From the NCBI GenBank assembly GCA_000173575.1, contig ABYL01000018.1:1-64000 (forward strand): 64,000 nucleotides of DNA, given 5' to 3'. The translations under genes and the position numbers were made by a program. Numbering within the stretch: the first letter of the stretch is position 1; each line of letters opens with the position of its first letter. The notes below the pieces were generated by a model. The model had not been told where the DNA came from. It was given only the letters and a program-made list of their open reading frames with translations, and made no database searches. The stretch is from Burkholderia sp. H160. GTDB lineage: Bacteria > Pseudomonadota > Gammaproteobacteria > Burkholderiales > Burkholderiaceae. Shown here piece by piece: positions 1 to 9,090 of the stretch.

Positions 1-456
1 GGATCAATCGACTTCTCAAAATTCTTCCGGGCTGCGGCCTTGTCACGATGGGCTCGTAGCAGGAAATCGACAGTGTTGCCTGCCTTGTCGACCGCCCGAT
101 ACAAATATTTCCGCCGCCGTTTGACCTTGATGTATGTTTCATCCATGCGCCAACTTCCGCCGACCGGGCGCTTGCGGCGGCGAAACGCTTTCTCCAGCAC
201 CCGGCAACAGCTTCATGGCCCAGCGGTGCAGAGTCGAATGATCGACCGCAATCCCGCGTTCGGCCATCATCTGTTCAAGATGGCGCAGGCTCAGCGGATA
301 GGCGACGTACCATCGCACGCACATCAGGATAACGTCAAGCGGGTAATGCAGGCGTTTGAGCACGCGCGCCACGGCGGGATTCAGGCTCTGCTTCATCGAT
401 CACATCGTTCGTCTTCGCCCTTCCAGCGCAGCAGACCGCCTTACTGCGACAGAACC
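1..456 (-). mobile_element. IS6-family element, right part, transposase frameshifted
   Basis: A 3'-truncated IS6 element runs off the left window edge. Its outer terminal repeat, GGTTCTGTCGCAGTAA read on the minus strand, ends at position 456 and matches the ends of the other two IS6 copies in the window. The transposase starts at 396 on the minus strand and keeps the N-terminal helix-turn-helix region (RVLKRLHYPLDVIL, MMAERGIAVDHST). One extra base near 200-203 then shifts the frame after the motif WAMKLLP. The downstream DDE region (DETYIK, YLYRAVDKAGNTVDF) reads in another frame to the window edge. It is therefore a dead copy unless that base is a sequencing error. Family recognition is firm. 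Confidence 0.85.
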
Positions 457-648
457 ACAGACCGTCAATCCGGGAAGCGATCGGGATGACAGGCTCGGGA
501 AAAAAGCCGCGGCTTCAACCGCTGAAAATACCCAAACTGGTAGTTATCTGGTTAAATTCCCGGAAGCCAATCCGGTTCGGCCACATATATCGTCGATACT
601 CGCGCGCGGCAATCTACCCGCTGTCCAATAGAGGGATCGTCAAGACAC

Positions 649-1566
649 ATGGAGAATCTTCTCGTCGAATTCAGTCCGGACAGATGGGGCTTCCTGCTGG
701 ACACGCTCACCGCGTTTTCGATTCGTTTGTGCGCCGCTGCGGCGATACTGGTGATCGGATGGTGGCTCGCGCGCCGCGCTTCGGTGTCCCTGAGCCGGCT
801 CCTCGCTCGTCAATCACGCATGGACGCCACGCTGCGACCGATCCTCTGCGACATCGGCCTGTGGAGCATTCGCGTTGTCGCGATCGTCGGTGCGCTGTCG
901 CAGTTAGGCATCCAGACGGCCAGCATCATTGCCGTGCTTGGCGCCGCCGGTCTTGCGATCGGTCTCGCGCTGCAAGGCACGATGCAGAACATCGCGGCCG
1001 GCATCATGCTGCTGGTGTTGCGGCCGTTCAAGGTCGGCGATTATATCGAGGGCGGAGCCGGCAGTGTCGCGGGCACGGTCGTCGAAGTCAATCTGTTCAC
1101 GACGCGCCTCACCAAACCCGACGGCATCTGCGAGTACGTGCCGAACAGCGCGTTGTGGAGCAATTCGATCCGCAACTTCAGCCGCAATCCGATGCGCCGG
1201 CTCGATCTCGAAGTGGAGATCTCGATCGGTGACGATGTGGATCGCGCGCTTGAGGCGCTGCGCTCCCTCGCCGCGGCCGACCCGCGTGCGCTCCGCGATC
1301 CCGCGCCGCAGGTGATGGTCATGCGCTTCGACGACAGCACGGCGGTGCTGAATATCCGCGTCTGGTCGAACACGGACATGTTCTGGACCATGCGCTGGGA
1401 ACTCGCGCGCCAGGTGCGGCAAACACTGACCGACGCGCAATTTTCGCTGCCGTTGCGCACCCGTGAATTGCACATCGTGCCGAGCGCGACGGCCGCGACT
1501 GCCACCGACACAGTCGCCGGTCAGGCAGGGTCATCCGCGATCGGAAAACCGGAGCAGGGGGTGTAA
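649..1566 (+). CDS. MscS-family small-conductance mechanosensitive channel
   Basis: The 305-residue protein is an inner-membrane channel of the MscS family, which opens under membrane tension to release solutes. Three hydrophobic segments are visible at about residues 17-43, 60-85 and 88-118. The last is the Gly/Ala-rich pore helix (GAAGLAIGLALQGTMQN), followed by the typical beta domain start (RPFKVGDYIE) and the YVPNS..W.N motif of the family. Length is normal for the short MscS type. It stands alone between an IS6 remnant and a gene-poor stretch, so the context adds nothing about its role. The ATG at 649 has only a weak ribosome binding site. Confidence 0.9.
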   Translation: MENLLVEFSPDRWGFLLDTLTAFSIRLCAAAAILVIGWWLARRASVSLSRLLARQSRMDATLRPILCDIGLWSIRVVAIVGALSQLGIQTASIIAVLGAAGLAIGLALQGTMQNIAAGIMLLVLRPFKVGDYIEGGAGSVAGTVVEVNLFTTRLTKPDGICEYVPNSALWSNSIRNFSRNPMRRLDLEVEISIGDDVDRALEALRSLAAADPRALRDPAPQVMVMRFDDSTAVLNIRVWSNTDMFWTMRWELARQVRQTLTDAQFSLPLRTRELHIVPSATAATATDTVAGQAGSSAIGKPEQGV

Positions 1567-1964
1567 CCCCGGTTCTTCGATCCCGCGGATTGCTGACAAG
1601 CCGGCATCTGTCGTCAGAACGGCTCTGTCAGCAAGGCGGCATAGCGATAGAGCGCAATCAGCGCATCACGCGGTTAATCGCAGCCGGCGGGAAGCGGTGC
1701 CGATGATAAAGAGATTTCGCATTCTTCATCGCGCCATTTGCGCGGTCGCTTCAGCAGCAACGTGACAACGCCCAGGAAGCAGGAGGCAGATGCGGGCAAG
1801 CGCGCAAACTTCCACGCACGGCTTGTGCTGATGGCTGGTACATCAAAAGCCGAATGAACAGACGCATTCGAGACTTTCAAAATGCGCATCGATCTTGCTC
1901 ATAGGTGGGAGTCCAACTACGGCTATATGAATATCAAAGCTCTTCAGAGTGGTTCGTGGTTTTT
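1567..1964. other. Intergenic, no gene recognised
   Basis: About 400 bases between the channel gene and the convergent acetyltransferase-like gene. No reading frame here has a recognisable product. A run of T residues near 1963-1969 lies just past the stop of the minus-strand gene but has no convincing stem. Confidence 0.5.
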
Positions 1965-3149
1965 TTAAAAGGTAGAAAATTCCGGCGCCTCTTCGTGCTG
2001 GATCAGTCGCAGCCAAGGGCTGATGGCCTGGTTTAGCAGAGGCTGGCGATGGCGCACCCAAATCTGCATCGGCTCCGGCTGACAGCCAATGCGCGCTTTA
2101 GGTGCGAGCGCCGTTCTGCCGAAAGAGACGCGTCGGCAACGGAAATCAATTGCCTGCGTCAGTGACGCATGCAGAAGGCGCAGATAAAGTGGCACACCAT
2201 TGGCGGCTGCTTCGCGATCGAAACCGATGTGCCAGACGACCGCCGTCTCCGCATCCTTGAGCGTGACAACGAAGCCATAAATATGGCTACCCTTAACCGC
2301 GACGTGGAAAGCGATACGGGCGCCGGCAGCTAACGCTAACGCTGGCCAGTACTCCTGATCCAGCATAAACGGGCGCAAGCTCGCATTGGTGCGGGTCTGC
2401 AGGTAAAGATCTTGCAGATGTCCGGCAACCGACGCCACCTTCTCAAGGCGTTCGATGCGGAATCCAGCCGCATCGAACGGTTTGTAGATCTGGGACTTGA
2501 CGGCGTTGCGGTACTTGGATGCAAGGCTGGCAAGATAGTCATCGTGGGTATGGACGCCCTCGGGTAGCGTCAGCACCATGTTGGGTTCGGTTTCGACGGC
2601 AGAATAGCTGAGTTTCCCGAGGCAGGCACTGGGTACCTTGTCGGCCTCCAGAATGTCCTTAACCAAAATCACGTTGGTGTGACCATCCAGCTTTTCGCAT
2701 CGGCGGGTACGATAGAGTGCCTCCGCCACGGCGGGCCAAAGCTCTGCAGGAGCGCTGCCGGGCGCGAAACAAACGCCGTGCTGCCCGTAACTGAGCAGGT
2801 TGCCGCAGACAAGAATTCGCTCTTTGAGCGGCACTTTGAGTTTGCGCTTGCCTTGTTCACCAAAGTGTTCGAGGCTCACCTCGACGATTTGCATGTAGAC
2901 TGTGGCTCGCGGTCCGTCGTCATCCGAGATCAAGGCGTAGCGCGGCTCGAGATTGGCCGGACCAGCCACTTCAATCATTTGCAGGTATTCCGGCGAAAAA
3001 TAAAAGCTTTGCCCGGCGGTTACCGTGCGCCAATCCTCTACGTTAAGCTGTCGCAGACGATGAGCAATGGCGATTTGAAAGCCGCTGGCGCGACGCAGTT
3101 TCTTGCGTAGTTGCAGGCGGGTGTTCAGTTGCTTTGGAAGTAGTTTCAT
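1965..3149 (-). CDS. GNAT/FemAB-like acetyltransferase-domain protein
   Basis: A cytoplasmic protein of about 394 residues with the layout of BioF2/FemAB-like GNAT proteins (Acetyltransf_6 type). The N-terminal half contains FYFSPEYLQMIE and the C-terminal half holds the acetyltransferase-like core (SKYRNAVKSQIYK, GFVVTLKDAETAVVWHIGFD, GVPLYLRLLHASLTQAID, VSFGRTALAPKARIG). Substrate unknown; relatives act in cell-envelope or polysaccharide modification. The ATG at 3149 is chosen here; a TTG at 3182 would add eleven residues, and neither has a strong ribosome binding site. It is a single-gene unit with no informative neighbours. Confidence 0.65.
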   Translation of the reverse strand: MKLLPKQLNTRLQLRKKLRRASGFQIAIAHRLRQLNVEDWRTVTAGQSFYFSPEYLQMIEVAGPANLEPRYALISDDDGPRATVYMQIVEVSLEHFGEQGKRKLKVPLKERILVCGNLLSYGQHGVCFAPGSAPAELWPAVAEALYRTRRCEKLDGHTNVILVKDILEADKVPSACLGKLSYSAVETEPNMVLTLPEGVHTHDDYLASLASKYRNAVKSQIYKPFDAAGFRIERLEKVASVAGHLQDLYLQTRTNASLRPFMLDQEYWPALALAAGARIAFHVAVKGSHIYGFVVTLKDAETAVVWHIGFDREAAANGVPLYLRLLHASLTQAIDFRCRRVSFGRTALAPKARIGCQPEPMQIWVRHRQPLLNQAISPWLRLIQHEEAPEFSTF

Positions 3150-3182
3150 CGCGAACGGGCCGAGGACCACGGGCAAACTCAA

Positions 3183-3525
3183 ATGGACGCCACATCTTGC
3201 TTCGCTGCAATGTTATCTAAGGCGAAGCCTCCACTTCGGGCACTCGAAGAATCTTACGACCGCTTTTGTCCTGCTGGCGTAAGTTTTGCCGAATCGTCGA
3301 CGCGCGTTGATCGCAGCGATTGCAATTGCCTCGTCAGCCATGCCGCGCTTGGCTGCACCGCAGCGTCGCCACATTGAACCATCAGACGGGGAGGTGGGGA
3401 TAGGAAACTGGCCGTCACCTGAGGTTATCTTGATGGCGAGCCAGTTGGTGTAGATGTGGGTGCGCAGAATGCTTCTGCGCACTTCTATGTCAAGACAGGC
3501 GGTCGGTCAGCCGCCTGTCAGCCGG
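3183..3525. other. Intergenic stretch with two strong hairpins
   Basis: No gene recognised. Two perfect inverted repeats lie close together: a 10-base stem with a 3-base loop at 3460-3482 (arm GTGCGCAGAA) and a 9-base stem with an 8-base loop at 3494-3519 (arm GACAGGCGG). The second begins a few bases past the stop codon of the minus-strand DUF4148 gene. Neither is followed by a T run on either strand. Confidence 0.6.
3494..3519 (-). terminator. Possible terminator hairpin of the DUF4148 gene
   Basis: A 9-base perfect stem (GACAGGCGG / CCGCCTGTC) sits 6 bases past the stop codon at 3526 on the minus strand. It lacks a following T tract, so it may protect the mRNA end rather than terminate transcription. 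The second hairpin at 3460-3482 lies just beyond. Confidence 0.4.
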
Positions 3526-3948
3526 TTAGTGACCGAAGTAGACCGAGCCCGGACCGGTGCGAGCTGCCTCGCTCGTGTAGGCATGGCCGCCCGCTGCGGA
3601 CGAGCCGCTTACGACGCCACCCACTCCGGAGGTGTCGCCAGCGCTTTCGATCTCAATCACTTCTTCACTAAGTGCCACGACGGTCACTGGGTGACTGCCG
3701 CTCGCGCCGGGTGTGCCCGCGTGTTCCGCAGCAACCCTGGCTTCAGCAGCCTGGACGTCCGCCGGATATTCGCGCGGGTTCGCACGGGCCGGGTTGTAAC
3801 CGGCCGCTTCGATCTCGACCAGTTGCTCACGGACTTCCGCGCGGGTCAGTGGATGGTTTGCTCCGACGTTTGCTGCGGCAAAAACCGTAATCGGAGCAGC
3901 GAAGGCGATGGCAGCCACAAAGGCGGCGAGTCTAACGATGGGTCTCAT
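3526..3948 (-). CDS. DUF4148 periplasmic protein
   Basis: A 140-residue exported protein. It starts at the ATG at 3948, with a strong GGAGG ribosome binding site ten bases upstream, rather than at the longer in-frame start. Residues 1-24 form a Sec signal peptide (MRPIVRLAAFVAAIAFAAPITVFAA). The DUF4148 core follows (LTRAEVREQLVEIEAAGYNP, then NPREYPADVQAAEARV), a family common in Burkholderiaceae and without a proven function. The tail is rich in Gly and Ser. A single-gene unit. Confidence 0.8.
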   Translation of the reverse strand: MRPIVRLAAFVAAIAFAAPITVFAAANVGANHPLTRAEVREQLVEIEAAGYNPARANPREYPADVQAAEARVAAEHAGTPGASGSHPVTVVALSEEVIEIESAGDTSGVGGVVSGSSAAGGHAYTSEAARTGPGSVYFGH

Positions 3949-4528
3949 GATTACTACCTCCTTGGTTTGTCGGTTGGGCGCTACAAGCTTGTGCTCGTTT
4001 TCAACCCTTAAGGCAATTGTAAGGAAATAGTAAGTAAGGGTAAACACCTACTTTGTAACAGTCAATTTCAGAAAATCTAATAATGTGGATATGTTTGTGC
4101 GGAATTGTTGCTTGTCTGTACGCCTTGAATGGCTATCGGGATTCAGGCACGGATGAGCAGAGGGCGCCCTGGCCTGGGTTCGCGTACATAAACGTCAGAA
4201 TCCTGACGGCACCCTGTATTGCAAACTGCAGCGGCACCCAAACAGGATCCGGACCGAGCGTATTACGTTCGAAGCCTTGATCGACATGGGGACATCCAAT
4301 TCCAGGCGCTGGCGTAATACGCTCTGTATGTCCCACTTGAACAAGTGGATGGCGCTGTGCGCCTATCAAGCACAGGTGTGTGTGCGCTGCGCCGTTGGCA
4401 TCCCCCGCGAACAAGCCTGCCAGAGATCATAAGACGATTGTTGCGCGATCCGGAGATCGGCGCGCCCCCCATTTTCAACGTAAGCGCGCAATAGACCACT
4501 TGCCTTGCGCAAGGTGAGCGGCTGTGCG
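3949..4528. other. Intergenic, no gene recognised; contains a 12-bp inverted repeat
   Basis: About 580 bases. An AT-rich stretch at 4000-4090 probably carries the promoter of the DUF4148 gene. A perfect 12-base inverted repeat, GAGCGTATTACG at 4256-4267 and its complement at 4313-4324, is separated by 45 bases. No protein product was recognised. Confidence 0.5.
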
Positions 4529-4740
4529 TCAGTCTGATGAGGCCGCGGCCCGCCACGGCAACAGGGCTCCGTAATCATCGGCACTGTGTGCGGGCGGGAG
4601 TCCCTTGAACAGCGCGACGAGACAGGCGCAAGGTTCGACACCGTTCGCCTCGCAGGATTGGATCAGCGAATACAGGTTGGCTGTGGCATTCGCTCAGCGA
4701 CCGTGTCACGAACGGCCTGATCCCGTTTTCACAGGCGTTA
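4529..4740 (-). pseudogene. IS66 transposase (TnpC) C-terminal remnant
   Basis: Read on the minus strand, this stretch encodes the typical IS66 TnpC end: the segment ATANLYSLIQSCEANGVEP, then LVALFKGLPPAHSADDYGALLPWR, ending with a stop at 4529-4531. Upstream the frame breaks and only a trace of the preceding motif (ENGIRPFV) remains before homology stops near 4740. The rest of the element is gone. Family recognition is good because the C-terminal motif is highly conserved. Confidence 0.75.
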
Positions 4741-4965
4741 TGCCGACTTCCCGATTATGCCGCGTCATGAATCCACGCACACGACAGTTGGGCGGATCCC
4801 TGTTCCAGGTCGCTCGGATTGTCGGTATATCAGAGAGCCTCCAGGAAGGCGAGCAACGGATCTGGAGGTTTGTAGCGTGTCGGCGCGATGCCGCTCGCCG
4901 TGGCGTGCGCGAGCGCGCGTTCCTTGAGTTGCATGTCGGCGTGCAAGTAGATCTGAGTAGTCTCG

Positions 4966-5785
4966 GCAGTGTCGCAGTAAGGCACCGCGGTAGATTTTGG
5001 CTTCCCACCTGCACGAAGACCATGATGTCGAAAACGAAGAAGACACTACCGCCCAGCATCGGCAAGGTACTCAAGCGCCTTCATTATCCGCTTGATGTCA
5101 TTCTGGTTTGCGTGCGGTGGTATGTGGCCTACTCGCAGAGTCTGCGCAATCTGGAGGAGATGATGGCCGAACGCGGTTTCGACGTGGACCATTCGACGGT
5201 GCACCACTGGGTCATCAGGCTCGTGCCGCTGTTCGAAAAGGCGTTTCTCCGGCACAAACGGCTGGTTGGCGGGAGTTGGTGCATGGACGAAAGCTACATC
5301 AAGGTGGGCGGTCAGTGGAAATACCTGTACCGCGCGGTGGACAAGGCCGGCAACACGGTCGACTTCCTGCTGCGCGCCCGTCGTGACAAGGTCGCTGTCC
5401 GGCGTTACTTCGAGAAGGCGATCGAGCGCAACGGCGAACCTGAGAAGGTCACAATCGACAAGAGCGGCGCGAACCTGGCGGCGCTCGATGGCCCGAACGC
5501 CGAACGGGAAACGCCCATCCGGATCCGGCAGATCAGGTATCTGAACGATATTGTGGAGCAGGACCATCGCACGATCAAAAGGATAGTCAGGCCGATGATG
5601 GGCTTCAAAAGTTTGCGCTGTGCCCGCATCATTCTCTCCGGTATCGAGGTCGTGCATATGATCCGCAAAGGACAGATGAAAGGCGAGAATAATCGCAGCG
5701 TTGCTGAGCAATTCTACTCGCTTGTTACCTGAGGAATCCTTATCGGATGCTCGATTGATCTCACGTTCACTATTGCGACATAACC
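4966..5785 (+). mobile_element. Complete IS6-family insertion sequence (820 bp)
   Basis: Both ends are visible. The left end is GGCAGTGTCGCAGTAA at 4966; the right end, read inward on the other strand, is GGTTATGTCGCAATAG, finishing at 5785. The 820-base length fits the IS6 family. It carries one intact transposase. The eight flanking bases on each side differ, so no target duplication is seen. The right flank (from 5786) is the internal 3' part of a different IS6 copy, so this element sits inside or was recombined with a second one. Confidence 0.85.
5025..5732 (+). CDS. IS6-family transposase (intact)
   Basis: A 235-residue DDE transposase that catalyses replicative transposition of its IS6 element. 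Start at the ATG at 5025 (a second ATG lies one codon earlier); longer in-frame starts lie outside the element. The N-terminal zinc-finger/helix-turn-helix region (VDHSTVHHWV) is followed by the first catalytic Asp (WCMDESYIKVGGQWKYLYRAVDK), the second (KVTIDKSGANLAAL) and the Glu region (NDIVEQDHRTIKRI.RPMMGFKSL). Length and motifs are normal, so it may be active and could act on the two defective relatives in the window. Confidence 0.92.
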   Translation: MSKTKKTLPPSIGKVLKRLHYPLDVILVCVRWYVAYSQSLRNLEEMMAERGFDVDHSTVHHWVIRLVPLFEKAFLRHKRLVGGSWCMDESYIKVGGQWKYLYRAVDKAGNTVDFLLRARRDKVAVRRYFEKAIERNGEPEKVTIDKSGANLAALDGPNAERETPIRIRQIRYLNDIVEQDHRTIKRIVRPMMGFKSLRCARIILSGIEVVHMIRKGQMKGENNRSVAEQFYSLVT

Positions 5786-5906
5786 CAGATGAAGTGTGCT
5801 CGCGGAACCCATCCGTCTGCCGCTGCCCAATTCTACGATCTCGCAATATAACCAGTACTTTGCATATCGATCTCTTTCGTCTCTCTATCCTTACCGCGAC
5901 AAAGCC
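5786..5906 (+). mobile_element. 3' end fragment of a second IS6 element
   Basis: These 121 bases equal the reverse complement of 12056-12176 except for one base. They hold the last codons of an IS6 transposase and the terminal repeat ending at 5906. The fragment is cut at 5786 by the right end of the intact IS6 copy, evidence of nested insertion or of homologous exchange with the element near 12 kb. Confidence 0.85.
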
Positions 5907-6050
5907 GCAGTGGTTCGGTCTGTCCTATCCAGCGATGGAAGAAGCGCTATATGACGTGCCGCTGTATCGTGACTTCGCAGGGCTTGATGACGGGGTAGTG
6001 CGTTTCCCCGATGAGAGCACGATTCTGCGGTTCCGTCATCTGCTCACGGC
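5907..6050 (+). pseudogene. IS5-family transposase fragment
   Basis: A short open stretch encodes the conserved N-terminal block of IS5-type transposases (QWFGLSYPAMEEALYDVP, FAGLDDGVVRFPDESTILRFRHLL). It starts directly at the IS6 terminal repeat and loses similarity near 6050. It differs in sequence from the IS5 remnant at 11.5-12.0 kb, so it is another element. Non-functional. Confidence 0.75.
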
Positions 6051-6188
6051 CGTCGACAGTCCATCGGCCCGGCGAACTGGATGTTCGTAGATCCCAGCGA
6101 TATATGCGGCGCCTTTGATACTCATGTTAAGGATTCCTCCGTGGTTCGTGCGCAAGGTCGAGCCAGTGAGGAACCGGCGTGTCGCACG

Positions 6189-6205
6189 TATAAGGTCACC
6201 TTATA
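6189..6205. promoter_or_regulatory. Palindromic operator, site A
   Basis: A perfect 17-base palindrome, TATAAGGT-C-ACCTTATA, centred on 6197. It lies about 150 bases upstream of the decayed acyl-CoA ligase gene and matches the other sites in the island (consensus near TAAGGTNACCTTA). I infer binding by the MarR regulator encoded at 16332. Confidence 0.7.
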
Positions 6206-6280
6206 TCATGGGTTTCTACGGAATTCCAACGTAGTCGGCATTAAGTGTTTCTACTACGTAGATTCGGCGCCGAAACTTAT

Positions 6281-6295
6281 ATAAGGTTACCTTAT
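6281..6295. promoter_or_regulatory. Palindromic operator, site B
   Basis: A perfect 15-base palindrome, ATAAGGT-T-ACCTTAT, centred on 6288, about 58 bases upstream of the ligase start at 6346. Together with site A, 91 bases away, it forms a paired operator. The spacing is close to a whole number of helical turns, which would suit cooperative binding. Confidence 0.7.
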
Positions 6296-6345
6296 TACGT
6301 GGTCAGATCGTGCCGTTGCTCCATTTCAGAGAGTCTTTCGTGAAC

Positions 6346-8192
6346 ATGATTGCCCAGTTCCCTTTCATCAATCTCCCCTTCCTTGAGCGCAATATCGAGG
6401 TCGTCGAGCGAGCCGACGGCGCGGTCCTTACGCGCAGCAAGGTGCCACTTGGTCCGGTCGAGGCGCATCTTCCGGGCGTCCCAAGGCGTCGGGCGGTCGA
6501 GCGCGCCGAGCAGCCATGGCTGAAACAGCGCTGCCCGCAGACTGGCGACTGGCGCATGGTCAGCTACGGCGAGGCCGCCCGCCAGGTCGACGCCGTGACT
6601 CAGTGGTTGCTGTCACAACGTCTCGACGGCCGCAGCGTGATGGTGCTGAGCGGCAACACCCTCGAACATGCGGTCTTCGAGCTCGCGGCCATGCAAGCAC
6701 GCATGCCCTATGTACCGGTGACCCCGGCCTATGCGCTGCTGAGCACCGATTACGCCAAGCTCAAGGCGATGGTCGCCTTGATCAAGCCCGCAGTGATCTT
6801 CGTGCAGAGCGCGAGCCAGTTCCGCGCGGCGCTGCACGCCGTCGATTCATGTGACGCGCGCGTCATTTACGTCGATGAACCGGCGGATGACATCGACGCC
6901 ACGGCGTGGCACGCGGTTCTCGCCACGCCAGTGGGCCCGGAGGTGCAGGCGTCGATCGACATCATTACGCACGATACGGTGGCCAAGTACCTGTTCACAT
7001 CATGCTCGACTGGCGCGCCCAAGGCCGTGCCGGTCACGCAGCGCATGCTTTGCGTATCGATGGCCATGCACGCGCAGACTGTGCGCCATCATGCCGCCGC
7101 TCCGGAATCGGTGCTGCTCGAATGGTTGCCATGGAGCCACGTGGCAGGCGGCACAGCGATCTTCAACGGCGTCCTGCACGATGGCGGGACCATGTACATC
7201 GACGATGGACGCCCTGTGCCCGGCGAGTTCGCGAAGACGCTGCGCAACGTCAAGGAGGTTTCGCCGACAAATTTCAACAGCGTGCCTGCAGGCTACGCCA
7301 TGCTTGCCGATGCGCTGGAGGCGGACGAGACGTTCGGTCAGCAGTTTTTCCGGCACCTGCGCCGCCTGACCTCATCAGGCGCCAAGCTGCCCGACAGTCT
7401 CTACGAACGTCTCCAAACGCTGGCCGTTTGCCACCTCGGGCACCGCGTTCCGTTTGTGGCCAGCTATGGCTCCACCGAGGCGTGTGCAGCCACCACAGTG
7501 GTGCATTGGCCCACGGGGCAGGCCGGTCTGGTTGGTCTTCCGCAGCCTGGCGACGAACTGAAGCTGGTGCCGCTCGACGAAGAACGCTATGAAATCCGCG
7601 CGCGTGCGGCCTCTGTCATGACTGGCTATCTGCAACAGCCGGAGCTGACGCGTCTCGCCTTCGACGACGAAGGCTATTTCCGTCTGGGCGATGCCGTGAC
7701 CTTCGTGGATCGGACAAAACCGGAGGAAGGACTCGCCTGTGCCGGTCGCGTCGCAGAAGAATTCAAACTGCAGTCGGGCATCTTCGTGCGCGTCGGTACG
7801 CTGCGCGTCGAGTTAATCAGCAGCACCGCCCCCTGCTGCGCGACGCGGTCGTCGCGGGCGCCGATCCGCCTTATGTGGCGCTTCTCGCATGGCCGAACCA
7901 GGAAGCATGTCAGGAACGTTTCGGCCTGCGCGACGCGCAGGCGCTTTCCTGTCACGCGCCATTCCACGACGCGCTGCACCAATCACTGCTGCGCCACAAC
8001 GGACGTTACACCGGTAGCAACATGCGCATACGCCGTGTGATGCTGTTGAACGAACCGCCGTCGATCGATGGCGGTGAGATAACCGACAAGGGCTATATCA
8101 ATCAGCGGGCCGTTCTCGCGCGTCGCGCGAGCGCGATAGCCGCGCCATACGCGGACAAACCCAACGCTAACGTCGTGACAATCGAAGAATAG
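6346..8192 (+). pseudogene. Feruloyl-CoA-synthase-like ligase, frameshifted pseudogene
   Basis: An AMP-forming acyl-CoA ligase closely related to the intact gene at 33613. Landmarks agree along its length (EWLPWSHVAGGTAIFNGVL, SYGSTEACAATTV, RVAEEFKLQSGIFV). After about residue 490 the frame shifts near 7815-7825; the C-terminal part (LLRDAVVAGADPPYV, GGEITDKGYINQR) continues in another frame to a stop at 8192. The phosphate-binding loop reads TSCSTGAPKAV, with Cys in place of an invariant Gly. The shift and the damaged loop both argue for loss of function. It is the first gene of a decayed module with operators A and B in front. Confidence 0.85.
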
Positions 8193-8221
8193 TATTCCGA
8201 GAGAGTTTTCCAACAAAGATC

Positions 8222-9034
8222 ATGACCGCCGATACGTCCACCACAGCCGGGCCGTTGATCGAGATCCAACGCGAAGATGAGATCGCGCTCGTCAAACTGA
8301 ATCGTGCTTGCAAGCGCAACGCCATCAACGACGCATTTCTGGCCGAACTCACGTCCGTGTTCTCCGATGGACTGGAGGGCGCGCGTGCCGTCATTTTCCA
8401 TGGCGAAGGCGATCACTTCTGCGCAGGCCTTGAGCTTTTCGAGTTCATGAGCATGCGCAGCCCTGATGTGCTTGCAGGCATGCGTCGCTCCCGGGCATGC
8501 CACCGTACCTTCGACCTAATCCAGTATGGGGAGCTACCGGTCATCAGCGTTCTGAAGAGCGGCGTTATTGGCGACAACTTCGAGCTGGCCGCAGCGACGC
8601 ATCTTCGCGTCGTCGAACGATCGGCGTTCTTTCAGCCCGAAGGCCAGCGCGGCATTTTCCTCGGCGGCAGCGGCTCGGTGCGGATTCCGCGGCTCATTGG
8701 CGCATCGCGGGTAACCGAAATGATGCTCACGGGCAGCGTGCTCAGTGTGAACGACGCGCACCATATTGATATTGCGCATTATGTCGTCGACGATGGCGCA
8801 GGCCTTGCAAAGGCGCGCGAGCTGGCACGGCTCGTCGTCGGCAACGCGGCGGCCACCAACTACGCGATCATCAACGGCATCAGCCGGATCTCGGAGATAC
8901 CAGTCGGCGAGGGACTGTTCACCGAAACCATGGCCACGGCGATGAATCGGTCCGGCAACACGGAGGCCGCAAAACGGATTACCGAATCCTTCGACGGCCG
9001 CCACAACCAGACGACTGCCTCCACAGCAACCTGA
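8222..9034 (+). CDS. Enoyl-CoA hydratase/isomerase family, degenerate paralogue
   Basis: A 270-residue crotonase-fold protein, full length, closely related to the intact hydratase at 31500. It starts 29 bases past the broken ligase. The oxyanion-hole region differs: the intact copy reads GGVIGGGFELA while this one reads SGVIGDNFELA, and one residue is lost before PEGQRGIFLGG. The first CoA-binding loop (HFCAGLELFEF) is kept. The frame is open, but the altered glycines suggest reduced or lost activity, in line with decay of its neighbours. It could also be a paralogue with changed function. Confidence 0.75.
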   Translation: MTADTSTTAGPLIEIQREDEIALVKLNRACKRNAINDAFLAELTSVFSDGLEGARAVIFHGEGDHFCAGLELFEFMSMRSPDVLAGMRRSRACHRTFDLIQYGELPVISVLKSGVIGDNFELAAATHLRVVERSAFFQPEGQRGIFLGGSGSVRIPRLIGASRVTEMMLTGSVLSVNDAHHIDIAHYVVDDGAGLAKARELARLVVGNAAATNYAIINGISRISEIPVGEGLFTETMATAMNRSGNTEAAKRITESFDGRHNQTTASTAT

Positions 9035-9090
9035 GGAACCGTACGCTTAATGATATCCGGATTATCGAGCGACATATTGAGGATGCCAAA

